Shown here in pieces: positions 23,947 to 32,978 of a stretch of 34,845 nt of DNA. Under the pieces are notes generated by a model. That model saw only the letters and a program-made list of their open reading frames with translations, ran no database searches and was not told the origin of the DNA. Each line of letters opens with the position of its first letter. The first letter of the stretch is position 1. Made by a program: the position numbers and the translations under genes. Origin of the DNA: Muribaculaceae bacterium (GTDB lineage: Bacteria; Bacteroidota; Bacteroidia; Bacteroidales; Muribaculaceae); contig JAFLTX010000017.1 in NCBI GenBank assembly GCA_022509145.1, positions 1-34,845 of the forward strand, read 5' to 3'.

Positions 23947-26900
23947 TTACTGGCCACGGAGAGCTTCCTCCTCAGGGGTAAGCTCGGGATCGAAAATCCA
24001 GTTCTGGGCAGCAAGACGCTTGTAGCTCTTGTAGCGCCACTGAGCGTTGGCTTTGGCTGCATCGAAGAGTTCCTGTGCTTCGGCCGGATACATCTTCTTT
24101 ACAGATGCAAACCTAACTTCGCCCATCAGGAAATCGTCAAACTTGCTCCAGTCAGGCTCCTTGCTGTCGAGAACAAACGGATTCTTCCCTTCCTCCTCGA
24201 GAGCAGGATTGTAGCGCCAGAGCTGCCAGTAGCCACATTCCACGGCTTTCTGTTCCTCTCTCTGGCTGTGACCCATACCGGCCTTCAACCCGTGGTTGAT
24301 ACAGGGAGAGTAAGCGATGATTACAGAAGGACCGTCGTAAGCTTCGGCTTCCTTGAACGCTTTGAGCGTCTGTGCCTGGTCGGCACCCATCGCTACCTGA
24401 GCCACGTATACATAACCGTAGGTTGTGGCGATAAGGCCGAGGTCTTTCTTGCGGATTCTCTTACCTGCAGCGGCGAATTTGGCAATTGCGCCGAGCGGAG
24501 TAGATTTAGACGACTGGCCGCCGGTATTGGAGTAAACCTCGGTGTCGAGAACGAGAATATTCACATTCTTTCCGGAAGCAATCACGTGGTCGAGACCGCC
24601 GAAACCGATGTCGTAGCTTGCGCCGTCGCCACCGATGATCCACTGGCTACGCTTGGTGAGATAATGGCTCAATTCGCTCACCTGTCGGCAGACATCACAG
24701 TTGGCGGCGTTGCCGGCTGCAATCTCGGCCCACTTGTCGCCGTATAGGCGGCTCTTCTCGGCATCCTCACGGTTTTCAAGCCACTCTTTTGCAGCAGATT
24801 TCACGTTCTCGGGCATGTCGCTCTCGATGGTGCGATGAGCAAGATCCACGAGGCGTGCGCGCATCTTCTGGTATGCGAGCTCCATGCCGAGGCCGAATTC
24901 GCAGAAGTCTTCGAAAAGAGAGTTAGCCCAAGCCGGACCGTGACCGTTCTCATCTGTGCAGTAGGGAGTGGAGGGCACCGAACCGGAATAGATCGACGAG
25001 CAACCCGTGGCATTGGCGATGATCTGACGGTTGCCGAAGAGCTGCGTCATGAGTTTCACATAAGGAGTCTCGCCACAACCGGAGCATGCTCCCGAGAACT
25101 CAAACAGAGGCTGGGCATACTGGCTGTTTTTCACGTTTTGGCTTACGTCTACCAGGCGCTCTTTGCTCGATACGTTGGCCACACAGTAGTCCCAGTTCTT
25201 CTGGTCCCAAAGCTGGCCTTCCTCGGGTTTCATTTCGAGGGCTTTATGTTGCACGAGCTCACCGGCTTCGTTCTTCACTTTCTTACCCGGGCAGATATCC
25301 ACACAGTTGCCGCAACCGAGACAGTCGAGCACGTCGACCTGCATTCTGAAACGCATGTCGGGGAACACCTTCGGCGGAACCGCAGGCAGAGTATCGTCTT
25401 CAGAGAACGGGGCTGCCTCAACCTCTGCTTTTGTCATCACAAACGGACGGATGCAGGCATGAGGACAAACGTAAGCACACTGGTTACACTGGATACAGTT
25501 GTCTTTGTCCCATTCGGGAACAAATGCAGCCACACCCCTCTTTTCATAAGCTGCGGTGCCCTGAGGCCATGTGCCGTCGGCATAGTCCACGAAAGTGCTT
25601 ACGGGGAGGTCGTCGCCGTTTTGCGCGTTGATCGGCTTAACCACATTCTCGATAAATGCAGGAGCATCGCTCTTGGCCGGAGCCTCTTCGGGAAGATTTG
25701 CCCATTCAGGATCGATATCGAGCTTGCTGTATTCACCGCCGCGGTCTACGGCTGCGTAGTTCATATTCACCACGTTTTCACCTTTCTTGCCATAGCTCTT
25801 CTGGATGAATTTCTTCATCTGCTCTACGGCGAGGTCAACGGGAATCACCTCTGTGATACGGAAGAAAGCGCTCTGGAGAATAGTGTTGGTACGGTTGCCG
25901 AGACCGATCTCCTGCGCAATCTTGGTGGCATTGATATAATATAGGTTTATATTGTTGGCAGCCAGATACTTCTTGATATGGTTCGGAAGGTTGCGCTTCA
26001 GTTCCTCGCCCTCCCAGATGGTGTTGAGCAAGAAAGTGCCGCCGGGAACCAGACCTTTGGTCATGTCGTACATGTTGAGGTAAGCCTGAACGTGACATGC
26101 CACGAAGTCGGGAGTATTCACAAGATAAGTTGAGCGGATAGGCTCGTCGCCGAATCTTAGGTGAGAACAGGTGAAACCGCCTGACTTCTTGGAGTCGTAG
26201 CTGAAGTAAGCCTGGCAATATTTGTTGGTGTTGTCACCGATGATTTTCACGGAGTTTTTGTTGGCACCTACCGTACCGTCGGAACCAAGACCGTAGAACT
26301 TGGCGGCGAAAGTGCCCTTTGTGCCGAGGTGCAGTTCGGGAAGCTGCGGCAACGAGAGATAGGTTACGTCGTCGTTGATGCCTACAGTGAAATGGTTTTT
26401 CGGCTCGGGAAGGGCCAGATTTTCATATACCGAGAGAATCTGGGCCGGAGTGGTGTCCTTCGAGCTGAGACCGTACCTGCCTCCTACGATAAGCGGGGCG
26501 TTCTCTTGGTTGTAGAAGCAATCCTTCACATCCAGATAGAGAGGCTCGCCGAGCGCGCCGGGCTCTTTGGTGCGGTCGAGAACAGCGATTCTCTTGGCTG
26601 TTGCGGGGATGGCTGCGAGGAAATGACGAGCCGAGAACGGGCGATAAAGATGCACGCTCACCAGACCCACCTTCTCTCCCTTGGCGCGAAGATAGTCTAC
26701 AGTCTCCTCGATGGCTTGGGTTACACTGCCCATGGCGATTATCACGCGCTCTGCCTCGGGATCGCCGTAATAGTTGAAGAGCTGATAGTTGCGGCCGGTG
26801 ATTTTAGAAATCTCCTTCATATAGTCCTCTACGATTTCCGGCACTGCTTCATAATATTTGTTGGAAGCTTCACGGTGCTGGAAGAATGCGTCGGGGTTCT

Positions 26901-27564
26901 CGGCCATACCGCGAGCCACAGGAGCGTCGGGGTTGAGGGCTCTTTCGCGGAATTCCGCGAGAGCCTGGCGGTCGAGAAGCGGCTCGAGGTCTTCGATCTC
27001 AAGCTCTTCGATCTTCTGAATTTCGTGAGATGTACGGAAACCGTCGAAGAAGTTGAGGAAGGGCACACGGCTCTTGATAGTAGAGAGATGAGCCACACCC
27101 GCCAGATCCATCACCTCCTGTACCGAACCTTCGGCCAGCATGGCGAAACCCGTCTGGCGGCATGCCATCACGTCTTGATGGTCGCCGAATATCGAGAGGG
27201 CGTGAGATGCCAAAGTGCGCGCCGAAACGTGGAACACGCAGGGGAGCAACTCGCCCGCTATCTTATACATATTAGGTATCATCAGGAGCAGACCCTGCGA
27301 AGCCGTATAGGTGGTGGTGAGGGCACCGGCCTGCAGCGAACCGTGAACGGCACCAGCCGCGCCTGCCTCGCTCTGCATCTCCTGTACGGTTACTGTCTCT
27401 CCAAAAATGTTCTTTCTTCCCGCTGCGCTCCAGTCGTCTACATATTCAGCCATGGTCGACGACGGCGTGATGGGATAGATGGCTGCTACCTCCGTGAACA
27501 TATAGCTCACATGTGCGGCTGCATGGTTGCCATCACAAGTCAGAAATTTCTTCTGTTTGCTCAT
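23947..27564 (-). CDS. nifJ: Pyruvate:ferredoxin (flavodoxin) oxidoreductase
   Basis: PFOR oxidises pyruvate with coenzyme A to acetyl-CoA and CO2, passing electrons to ferredoxin or flavodoxin. The 1205-residue single polypeptide has the full homodimeric domain order: an N-terminal pyruvate/TPP domain (AAIYPITPSSTMAEYVDDW), the gamma-type region with GLGSDGTVGANKNS, and a ferredoxin domain with two [4Fe-4S] motifs (CIQCNQCAYVCPHACIRPF and CLGCGNCVDICPGK). The C-terminal TPP domain has CSGCGETPYVKLM, GGDGASYDIGFGGLDHV and VYSNTGGQSSKSTPLG. The length matches the family. It stands alone with its own promoter and terminator. It is the expected enzyme of a strict anaerobe's pyruvate metabolism. 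Confidence 0.98.
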   Translation of the reverse strand: MSKQKKFLTCDGNHAAAHVSYMFTEVAAIYPITPSSTMAEYVDDWSAAGRKNIFGETVTVQEMQSEAGAAGAVHGSLQAGALTTTYTASQGLLLMIPNMYKIAGELLPCVFHVSARTLASHALSIFGDHQDVMACRQTGFAMLAEGSVQEVMDLAGVAHLSTIKSRVPFLNFFDGFRTSHEIQKIEELEIEDLEPLLDRQALAEFRERALNPDAPVARGMAENPDAFFQHREASNKYYEAVPEIVEDYMKEISKITGRNYQLFNYYGDPEAERVIIAMGSVTQAIEETVDYLRAKGEKVGLVSVHLYRPFSARHFLAAIPATAKRIAVLDRTKEPGALGEPLYLDVKDCFYNQENAPLIVGGRYGLSSKDTTPAQILSVYENLALPEPKNHFTVGINDDVTYLSLPQLPELHLGTKGTFAAKFYGLGSDGTVGANKNSVKIIGDNTNKYCQAYFSYDSKKSGGFTCSHLRFGDEPIRSTYLVNTPDFVACHVQAYLNMYDMTKGLVPGGTFLLNTIWEGEELKRNLPNHIKKYLAANNINLYYINATKIAQEIGLGNRTNTILQSAFFRITEVIPVDLAVEQMKKFIQKSYGKKGENVVNMNYAAVDRGGEYSKLDIDPEWANLPEEAPAKSDAPAFIENVVKPINAQNGDDLPVSTFVDYADGTWPQGTAAYEKRGVAAFVPEWDKDNCIQCNQCAYVCPHACIRPFVMTKAEVEAAPFSEDDTLPAVPPKVFPDMRFRMQVDVLDCLGCGNCVDICPGKKVKNEAGELVQHKALEMKPEEGQLWDQKNWDYCVANVSSKERLVDVSQNVKNSQYAQPLFEFSGACSGCGETPYVKLMTQLFGNRQIIANATGCSSIYSGSVPSTPYCTDENGHGPAWANSLFEDFCEFGLGMELAYQKMRARLVDLAHRTIESDMPENVKSAAKEWLENREDAEKSRLYGDKWAEIAAGNAANCDVCRQVSELSHYLTKRSQWIIGGDGASYDIGFGGLDHVIASGKNVNILVLDTEVYSNTGGQSSKSTPLGAIAKFAAAGKRIRKKDLGLIATTYGYVYVAQVAMGADQAQTLKAFKEAEAYDGPSVIIAYSPCINHGLKAGMGHSQREEQKAVECGYWQLWRYNPALEEEGKNPFVLDSKEPDWSKFDDFLMGEVRFASVKKMYPAEAQELFDAAKANAQWRYKSYKRLAAQNWIFDPELTPEEEALRGQ

Positions 27565-27905
27565 AAATGTGATCTTTTTGTTATTACCTTTTATCTTTTT
27601 ACCTTACGAGGGGTCCGCATTGCATCGAAGGATTTCAGCCACAAAACTCCCCCCTAAAAAATACTCCGGTTTCGTGTTTTTTACTCAACGGAGCCTATTA
27701 AAAATGTTAGCCGTGGAATCTTTAAAATCCACCGCAAAATTAGCAATTTTACTTGTAATTAGCAAGTGAAATTTAAAGCCGCAAATGTTAAAATTCCACT
27801 CCTGCCGCGTTCTTGACATAACGACGTTCCGGAAAACGGAATTTTACTCAAAAACCGCGGCCAAAACGGGAAAATTTTCTCAATCGGCCCCGGGCTTAAG
27901 CGCGC
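27565..27905. other. Intergenic region between the helicase gene and nifJ
   Basis: These 341 bp contain the nifJ promoter, leaving a leader of about 165 nt. Nearer the helicase stop there is a G+C-rich stretch with small palindromes (e.g. 27868-27881, GGGAAAATTTTCTC). I see no convincing terminator for the upstream helicase operon and no ORF. Confidence 0.5.
27735..27766 (-). promoter_or_regulatory. nifJ promoter with overlapping direct repeats
   Basis: On the minus strand CTTG (27766-27763) precedes TAATTTTG (27742-27735) by 20 nt, close to the Bacteroidota consensus. The 9-mer AATTAGCAA (plus strand) occurs at 27738-27746 and 27757-27765, overlapping the -7 and -33 boxes respectively. That would suit a regulator binding site. 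Confidence 0.65.
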
Positions 27906-29246
27906 CTATAGCAAGCTGATTTTTCTGCGCTCGCCCTTCAGCTTCTTGCTTCTTTGGGCCTCCAGAATGCGCTCCTTCTCCTTTGAGGCAACGCAGAATA
28001 TGGAATAATGGTCGTAGACGTCGATCTTCCCGATTTCACTGCCGGGGATACCGACTTCCTTTGTAAGAAATCCAAGGATGTCTCCCTTCGAAACTTTCTC
28101 TTTCTTCCCCGCATTGACATAGAAAGTGAGGAGCCCCGATCTGAGCCGGGCCACTTCCCCGTCGGTAAGCTTGAATTCTCGGTCAATCTTTCCAAAATCT
28201 TTCAGCTTCTCGCCGGGAGAAACGAGTATATACACGTTCCCCTCCTCGTTTACCCTCGACGTACGGCCGTTGCGGTGGGTATAGACTTCCGGGGTGAGGG
28301 CCTGATGGTAATGCACCACGTTTTCCACTCCTTTGATGTCGAGACCGCGAGCCGCAAGATCGGTAGCAACGAGTATCGGCGAGCTGCCGTTGTTGAAACG
28401 TGCCACGGCCATCTCTCTGTCTCGCTGGTTGAGCGCTCCGTGATAAAGCACGGCGTCAATCCCTTCCTTTTTAAGATAGCCATATACGCGCTCGGCGCTT
28501 TCGCGATGGTTGACGAAGATGATGGTGCGCGGTATCGAGGGTTTACCCTTCGCCAACTCCGTCAGCAGGAGCCCCAACGAGCGCAGTTTGTCGTGCCCTT
28601 CGTCCACGCTTTCCACTCTATAGACGGTGGTTCGGTCTGCGACATCGCTGTTGGCTTGGGTGAAGTCGAGTTCGACGGGATCTTTCAGTTTAAGGAATTC
28701 CGGCAACTCTTTCGGGCGAGTGGCCGAAGTGAGGATGATGCGGCTTACGTTCTTGAGTTTGGCCATAATCTTCTTCAAATCATCTTCAAACCCCAGCTCG
28801 ATACATTTGTCGTATTCGTCAAGCACCAGAATCCTTACTGTCAAGAGATTGACATTGCGTCGGTTAATGTGATCCACAAGGCGTCCGGGAGTGGAGACCA
28901 CTATTTCGGGAGTTACCTTCAACGAGTTTACCTCGTCCTCCACCTTATGGCCGCCATAGAGGAGCGTCACCTTATAATTGGCTGCCAAAGCTCGGAACAC
29001 CTCCCCTATCTGGATTACGAGCTCACGCGTCGGGACCACCACAAGGCATTGAATCCTTCCATCGGCTTCCTTAAGCTTTTTCAACACCGGCATCACGAAG
29101 GCTATGGTCTTCCCGGTGCCCGTCGGCGACAGGAGCACAATGTCACGTTTCTCGGACGATGCCTGCAACATCGCCGTCTGTATATTGTTGAGTTCCGTTA
29201 TGCCGAACTTCTCAAGCAATCTCTCTTTTATCTCTTTCTCCTTCAT
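27906..29246 (-). CDS. DEAD-box RNA helicase with DbpA-type C-terminal domain
   Basis: This is a superfamily 2 RNA helicase of 446 residues. The Q-motif region (FGITELNNIQTAML) is followed by motif I SPTGTGKT (residues 40-47), PTRELV, STPGRLVDHI, motif II DEYD (143-146), motif III SAT, and motif V ATDLAARGLDI. Motif VI reads HRNGRTSR (324-331). The last about 75 residues (KGDILGFLTKEVGIPGSEIGKIDVYDHYSIF) resemble the RNA-binding domain that gives DbpA its 23S rRNA specificity, so a ribosome-assembly role is plausible. Motif II normally reads DEAD and motif VI HRIGRTGR, so both are altered. It is the last gene of the tetR-to-helicase run, 32 bp after recG. Confidence 0.9.
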   Translation of the reverse strand: MKEKEIKERLLEKFGITELNNIQTAMLQASSEKRDIVLLSPTGTGKTIAFVMPVLKKLKEADGRIQCLVVVPTRELVIQIGEVFRALAANYKVTLLYGGHKVEDEVNSLKVTPEIVVSTPGRLVDHINRRNVNLLTVRILVLDEYDKCIELGFEDDLKKIMAKLKNVSRIILTSATRPKELPEFLKLKDPVELDFTQANSDVADRTTVYRVESVDEGHDKLRSLGLLLTELAKGKPSIPRTIIFVNHRESAERVYGYLKKEGIDAVLYHGALNQRDREMAVARFNNGSSPILVATDLAARGLDIKGVENVVHYHQALTPEVYTHRNGRTSRVNEEGNVYILVSPGEKLKDFGKIDREFKLTDGEVARLRSGLLTFYVNAGKKEKVSKGDILGFLTKEVGIPGSEIGKIDVYDHYSIFCVASKEKERILEAQRSKKLKGERRKISLL

Positions 29247-29278
29247 TCTCTTCTCTATTATGAAATATTCAGAGGCTA

Positions 29279-31414
29279 TTATGAAATCAGACTCCAGTCC
29301 ACATCGGTTGCAAAACGCAGATGCAACTCCCGAAGGATGATCTGCAGGGCCTCACGGTTGGGTATATCGGGTATCTTCCATGAGCCGGAGGTCATATCTT
29401 GCTGATATATAACAGGGAATTGCTCCAGTGTTGCCAACGCGGCCTCGCGCGCGAGAGTTACCATCTGCCCGTCCTGGGCAAGATTTGCAATCTTCAGATT
29501 GAAAGCCACGCCGCTCTGCATGGTGCCCTCGATATCACCCGGGCCGCGCAACTTCAGGTCGGCTTCCGAGATCAGGAAACCGTCTGTGGTCTCTGTCATG
29601 ATCCCAAGCCGTTTCTTTGTATCCTTGCTCCCGGTCTGCTTGCTCATCAGGAAGCAGAAACTCTTGTCGGCGCCACGTCCTACCCTACCTCGAAGCTGAT
29701 GCAATTGAGAAAGACCGAAGCGCTCCGCGTTCTCTATCACCATCACCGTGGCGTTGGGAACGTTCACACCTACTTCTATCACAGTTGTGGCCACCAGAAT
29801 TTTAGCCTCCCCGCTCACGAACCGCTGCATCTGGAAATCCTTTTCGGCAGGCTTCATCTGCCCGTGGACATAACTCATCTCCACATTCTTGAAGATGGTG
29901 CGCAAGCGTTCCACACCCTTCTCGAGGCTCTTGAGCTCGAGCTTGTCGTTCTCGTGAATCAAGGGATAGACGATGTAGGCCTGGCGTCCCTCCTGAATCT
30001 GCTGCATCACCATCCTATAGACCATATTCCGACCATCCTCAAAGAAAAGACGTGTGTCCACGCTCTTGCGCCCCGGAGGCAACTCGTCGATCACCGACAC
30101 ATCAAGATCGCCGTAAACCGTCATGGCGAGGGTGCGTGGAATAGGCGTTGCGGTCATTACCAACACATGCGGAAATATACTCCCTTTCTCCCATAATTTC
30201 GCTCTCTGGGCCACACCGAAACGATGTTGCTCGTCTATAACGGCGATACCCAACTTCTTGAAAGCCACTTTATCTTCAATCAGAGTGTGCGTGCCGATCA
30301 GAATATCCAGCTCGCCGCTCCTAAGCTTCTCGTCTATCTCGCGCCTCTCCGACGCCTTCGTACTGCCCGTGAGGAGTCTCACCTCCACACCGATTTTGTC
30401 CGCCCAAGCCTTGATGGTCTCATAATGTTGAGAGGCAAGGATTTCAGTCGGAGCCATCAGAGCTGCCTGGTAGCCGTTGTCGATCGCCAAGAGCATCGAC
30501 AGAAACGCCACCATCGTCTTCCCGCTACCCACGTCGCCTTGGAGCAGCCTGTTCATCTGGTGGCCGGAGAGGAGGTCGCCCCTTATCTCTTTCACCACGC
30601 GTTTCTGGGCGCCCGTGAGTTCAAACGGCAACACATTGCTGTAGAAGGCATTGAATTTGTCGCCCACCTTCGACATCACGTATCCTTTGTTGCGTTCAAA
30701 CCTCTCTTTGGCCAATCGCAGGATGTTGAGCTCCAGGTAGTAAAGTTCCTCAAACTTCATTCTCTCTCGCGCCTTCTGCAGCGCCCGAGGATCGTCAGGG
30801 AAATGAAGGTTCCGGAGCGCTTCCTTTATCGGCATCAGATGGTATGCCTTCAGCAGCTCGTCGGGGAGGGTTTCTCTTACTTTTTCAAATTTCGTCTGGA
30901 GATAGTAATTCTCAATTACGGTGCGGAAAAACTTTGACGAAAGCCCCTTCTTCCGCGCCTTCTCCGTCAAAGGGTAAATGCCGCTCATCCCTGTGAACGG
31001 CTTATCCGGGTTATAGATCTCGATCTCCGGGTGAGCCATATTCCAGACTCCTTTAAACTCGGTGGGCTTCCCGAAGATTACGTATTCGTTGTTGTTGTTG
31101 GCGTATGTCTTTTCGAAATATGTCGGATTGCTGAACCAGACCACTTCCATATAGGAGTCGCCGTCGGTAAAAAGACCGATGAGACGTTTGCGCCGTCCTT
31201 CCCCTTCCTTGGTGAATCTTACAAAGCGGCCTTTCACCTGCATCAAAGAGCCGTTGTCGACCAAATCTTTGATTTTATGGAACACGCTGCGGTCCACATA
31301 TCTGAACGGGAAATAGAGCAGCAGGTCGTCTACCGACTTGATTTTCAGCTCGTCGGCAAGCAACTTGGCCCGTGCCTCCCCTATCCCTTTCAGATACTTG
31401 ATATCCATCGACAT
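29279..31414 (-). CDS. recG: ATP-dependent DNA helicase RecG
   Basis: RecG remodels stalled replication forks and Holliday junctions. The 711-residue protein begins DIKYLKGIGEARAKLLADEL, a helix-hairpin-helix-like start usual in Bacteroidota RecG. It continues with an OB-fold wedge domain (about residues 60-150) and then the helicase core: Walker A GDVGSGKTM, DEQHRFGVAQR as the DExH motif, TATPIPRTLAMT, and LHQLRGRVGRG. The C-terminal LKLRGPGDIEGTMQSG region is diagnostic of RecG. The length is slightly above E. coli's 693. It is flanked by ispD (18 bp) and the DEAD-box gene (32 bp) in one run. Confidence 0.97.
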   Translation of the reverse strand: MSMDIKYLKGIGEARAKLLADELKIKSVDDLLLYFPFRYVDRSVFHKIKDLVDNGSLMQVKGRFVRFTKEGEGRRKRLIGLFTDGDSYMEVVWFSNPTYFEKTYANNNNEYVIFGKPTEFKGVWNMAHPEIEIYNPDKPFTGMSGIYPLTEKARKKGLSSKFFRTVIENYYLQTKFEKVRETLPDELLKAYHLMPIKEALRNLHFPDDPRALQKARERMKFEELYYLELNILRLAKERFERNKGYVMSKVGDKFNAFYSNVLPFELTGAQKRVVKEIRGDLLSGHQMNRLLQGDVGSGKTMVAFLSMLLAIDNGYQAALMAPTEILASQHYETIKAWADKIGVEVRLLTGSTKASERREIDEKLRSGELDILIGTHTLIEDKVAFKKLGIAVIDEQHRFGVAQRAKLWEKGSIFPHVLVMTATPIPRTLAMTVYGDLDVSVIDELPPGRKSVDTRLFFEDGRNMVYRMVMQQIQEGRQAYIVYPLIHENDKLELKSLEKGVERLRTIFKNVEMSYVHGQMKPAEKDFQMQRFVSGEAKILVATTVIEVGVNVPNATVMVIENAERFGLSQLHQLRGRVGRGADKSFCFLMSKQTGSKDTKKRLGIMTETTDGFLISEADLKLRGPGDIEGTMQSGVAFNLKIANLAQDGQMVTLAREAALATLEQFPVIYQQDMTSGSWKIPDIPNREALQIILRELHLRFATDVDWSLIS

Positions 31415-31432
31415 GGCCGCAGTTCTTTTAAA

Positions 31433-32137
31433 TTATTTATTCTTTGCGGATAAACCCTTCAGGAGCTCCTCGGCTATTGCGAAGTCTTGCGGGCGAGTTA
31501 CCTTTATGTTGGTTGATTCTCCGGGATAAACGACTATCTCCATCCCAGCCTTTTCAGCCACCGAAGCATCGTCGGTCAGCGGCGCATCGTCTGCAACCGC
31601 CGCATACGCCTTGGTGATGTCTTCAAGCATAAACACCTGAGGGGTCTGCACAATTACGAATTTCGAGCGGTCAACGCTCTCCGTTCTTCGCTCGTTTGTT
31701 CGGTATCTAATCGAGTCGGTAACCTCAATTCCCGGAACTGCCCCTATATTCGGGGCTGCAGTTTCGGCTCCGCGGCATATCAGCTCGGGGGTAACAAGCG
31801 GACGAGCGGCATCGTGGATAAAGACTTTAGCCTCTGCATCTACGGCTATCTCGTTAGCTACAGCCAAGCCGTTTCTTACAGAAGCTATTCGCGTATCTCC
31901 TCCCGTTGCAAAGAAGATTTCGGTGTCGTCTGCCGAAACTAAGGCGTCCCGCACGTCGGCATTGTTGAAATCAGGATGCAACACGACGACCACGGCACAT
32001 TCGGGGTCAAACTCCCTGAACGCCTCGATGCTGCGGAGAAGCATCATTTTTCCTCCCAGCTCTTGAAATTGTTTTGGCAGGGAGCCGCCGGCGCGCTGGC
32101 CGCTTCCCCCTGCCAAAATAATAGCGATATTTTTCAC
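31433..32137 (-). CDS. ispD: 2-C-methyl-D-erythritol 4-phosphate cytidylyltransferase
   Basis: IspD joins CTP with methylerythritol 4-phosphate in the MEP isoprenoid pathway. The 234-residue protein starts with the nucleotidyl-transferase motif AIILAGGSGQRAGGSLPKQF, where the conserved Arg and Lys bind CTP. It carries FIHDAARPLVTPELI, SVRNGL, VDRSKFVIVQTPQVF and LTDDASVAEKAG, all typical of IspD. The length fits. It starts 16 bp after the fabG stop and precedes recG by 18 bp. No other MEP-pathway genes are visible. Confidence 0.95.
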   Translation of the reverse strand: MKNIAIILAGGSGQRAGGSLPKQFQELGGKMMLLRSIEAFREFDPECAVVVVLHPDFNNADVRDALVSADDTEIFFATGGDTRIASVRNGLAVANEIAVDAEAKVFIHDAARPLVTPELICRGAETAAPNIGAVPGIEVTDSIRYRTNERRTESVDRSKFVIVQTPQVFMLEDITKAYAAVADDAPLTDDASVAEKAGMEIVVYPGESTNIKVTRPQDFAIAEELLKGLSAKNK

Positions 32138-32153
32138 CGATAATGAATGGTTT

Positions 32154-32900
32154 TTACATATTCATACCGCCGTCTACCTGGATTACCTGTCCGGTTACAT
32201 AGCCTGCCATGTCGCTGGCGAGGAATGTGGCCACGTCGGCGATATCGTCGGGAGTGCCGCCTCTGCGGAGAGGTATCTTGGCGGCCCAATCTTTGCGTAC
32301 TTCTTCGGGAAGAGCAGCTGTCATGGCAGTCTCGATGAAGCCCGGGGCGATGGCGTTGGCGCGGATGCCGCGTGAGCCCACTTCCTGAGCCACACTCTTG
32401 GCGAGTGCTATCATACCGGCCTTAGAAGCTGCATAGTTGGACTGACCGGCGTTGCCGTGTACGCCCACCACGCTGGCCATATTGATGATAGAGCCGCCTC
32501 TCTGGCGAAGCATGATGGGAAGCACGGCGTGGATGTAATTGAAGGCTGACTTCAGGTTTACTTTCAGAACGAGATCCCACTGCTGTTCGGTCATGCGGAG
32601 CATCAGACCGTCTTTTGTGATACCGGCGTTGTTTACCAATACGTCGATTCTGCCAAAGTCGTCTTTGATCTGATTTACGACCTTCTCTGTTTCCTCAAAA
32701 TTGGATGCGTCAGAAGCGTATGCATTGCATTTCACGCCAAGGGCCTCGATCTCTTTCTTTGTGGCCTCTGCGTTTTCATCGATTACCAAATCGGTGAAGG
32801 CGATGTCGGCACCTTCCTTAGCGAAGCGGAGAGCGATGGCTTTTCCGATTCCACGTGCGGCTCCCGTTACGAGAGCTACTTTTCCTTCAAGTAATTTCAT
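32154..32900 (-). CDS. fabG: 3-oxoacyl-[acyl-carrier-protein] reductase
   Basis: FabG reduces 3-oxoacyl-ACP to 3-hydroxyacyl-ACP with NADPH in fatty-acid elongation. The 248-residue short-chain dehydrogenase has the TGAARGIGKA cofactor motif near residue 12, NNAGIT (about 90-95) and the catalytic Ser143, Tyr156 and Lys160 (SNYAASKAG). It ends TGQVIQVDGGMNM, the FabG signature. It is separated by 78 bp from the FabH-like gene upstream, with no -7 box between them, so it is likely read from the tetR promoter. Other SDRs can look alike, but the ending and neighbour favour FabG. Confidence 0.94.
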   Translation of the reverse strand: MKLLEGKVALVTGAARGIGKAIALRFAKEGADIAFTDLVIDENAEATKKEIEALGVKCNAYASDASNFEETEKVVNQIKDDFGRIDVLVNNAGITKDGLMLRMTEQQWDLVLKVNLKSAFNYIHAVLPIMLRQRGGSIINMASVVGVHGNAGQSNYAASKAGMIALAKSVAQEVGSRGIRANAIAPGFIETAMTAALPEEVRKDWAAKIPLRRGGTPDDIADVATFLASDMAGYVTGQVIQVDGGMNM

Positions 32901-32978
32901 CTTTCTATTAATTTTTTATCCTGTTTTCTAATATAAGAACTTTAACCCGCCAACTACATATTGCTTCTCTGTGCTCCC

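Noticed and set aside
24835-25944. Long plus-strand ORFs opposite nifJ (369 aa here, 442 aa at 26329-27657)
   Set aside because: They are shadow frames of a strongly conserved PFOR gene. The composition (many His, Arg, Cys) and lack of motifs confirm it.
28008-29405. 465-residue plus-strand ORF opposite the helicase
   Set aside because: It is the antisense shadow of a gene with intact helicase motifs.
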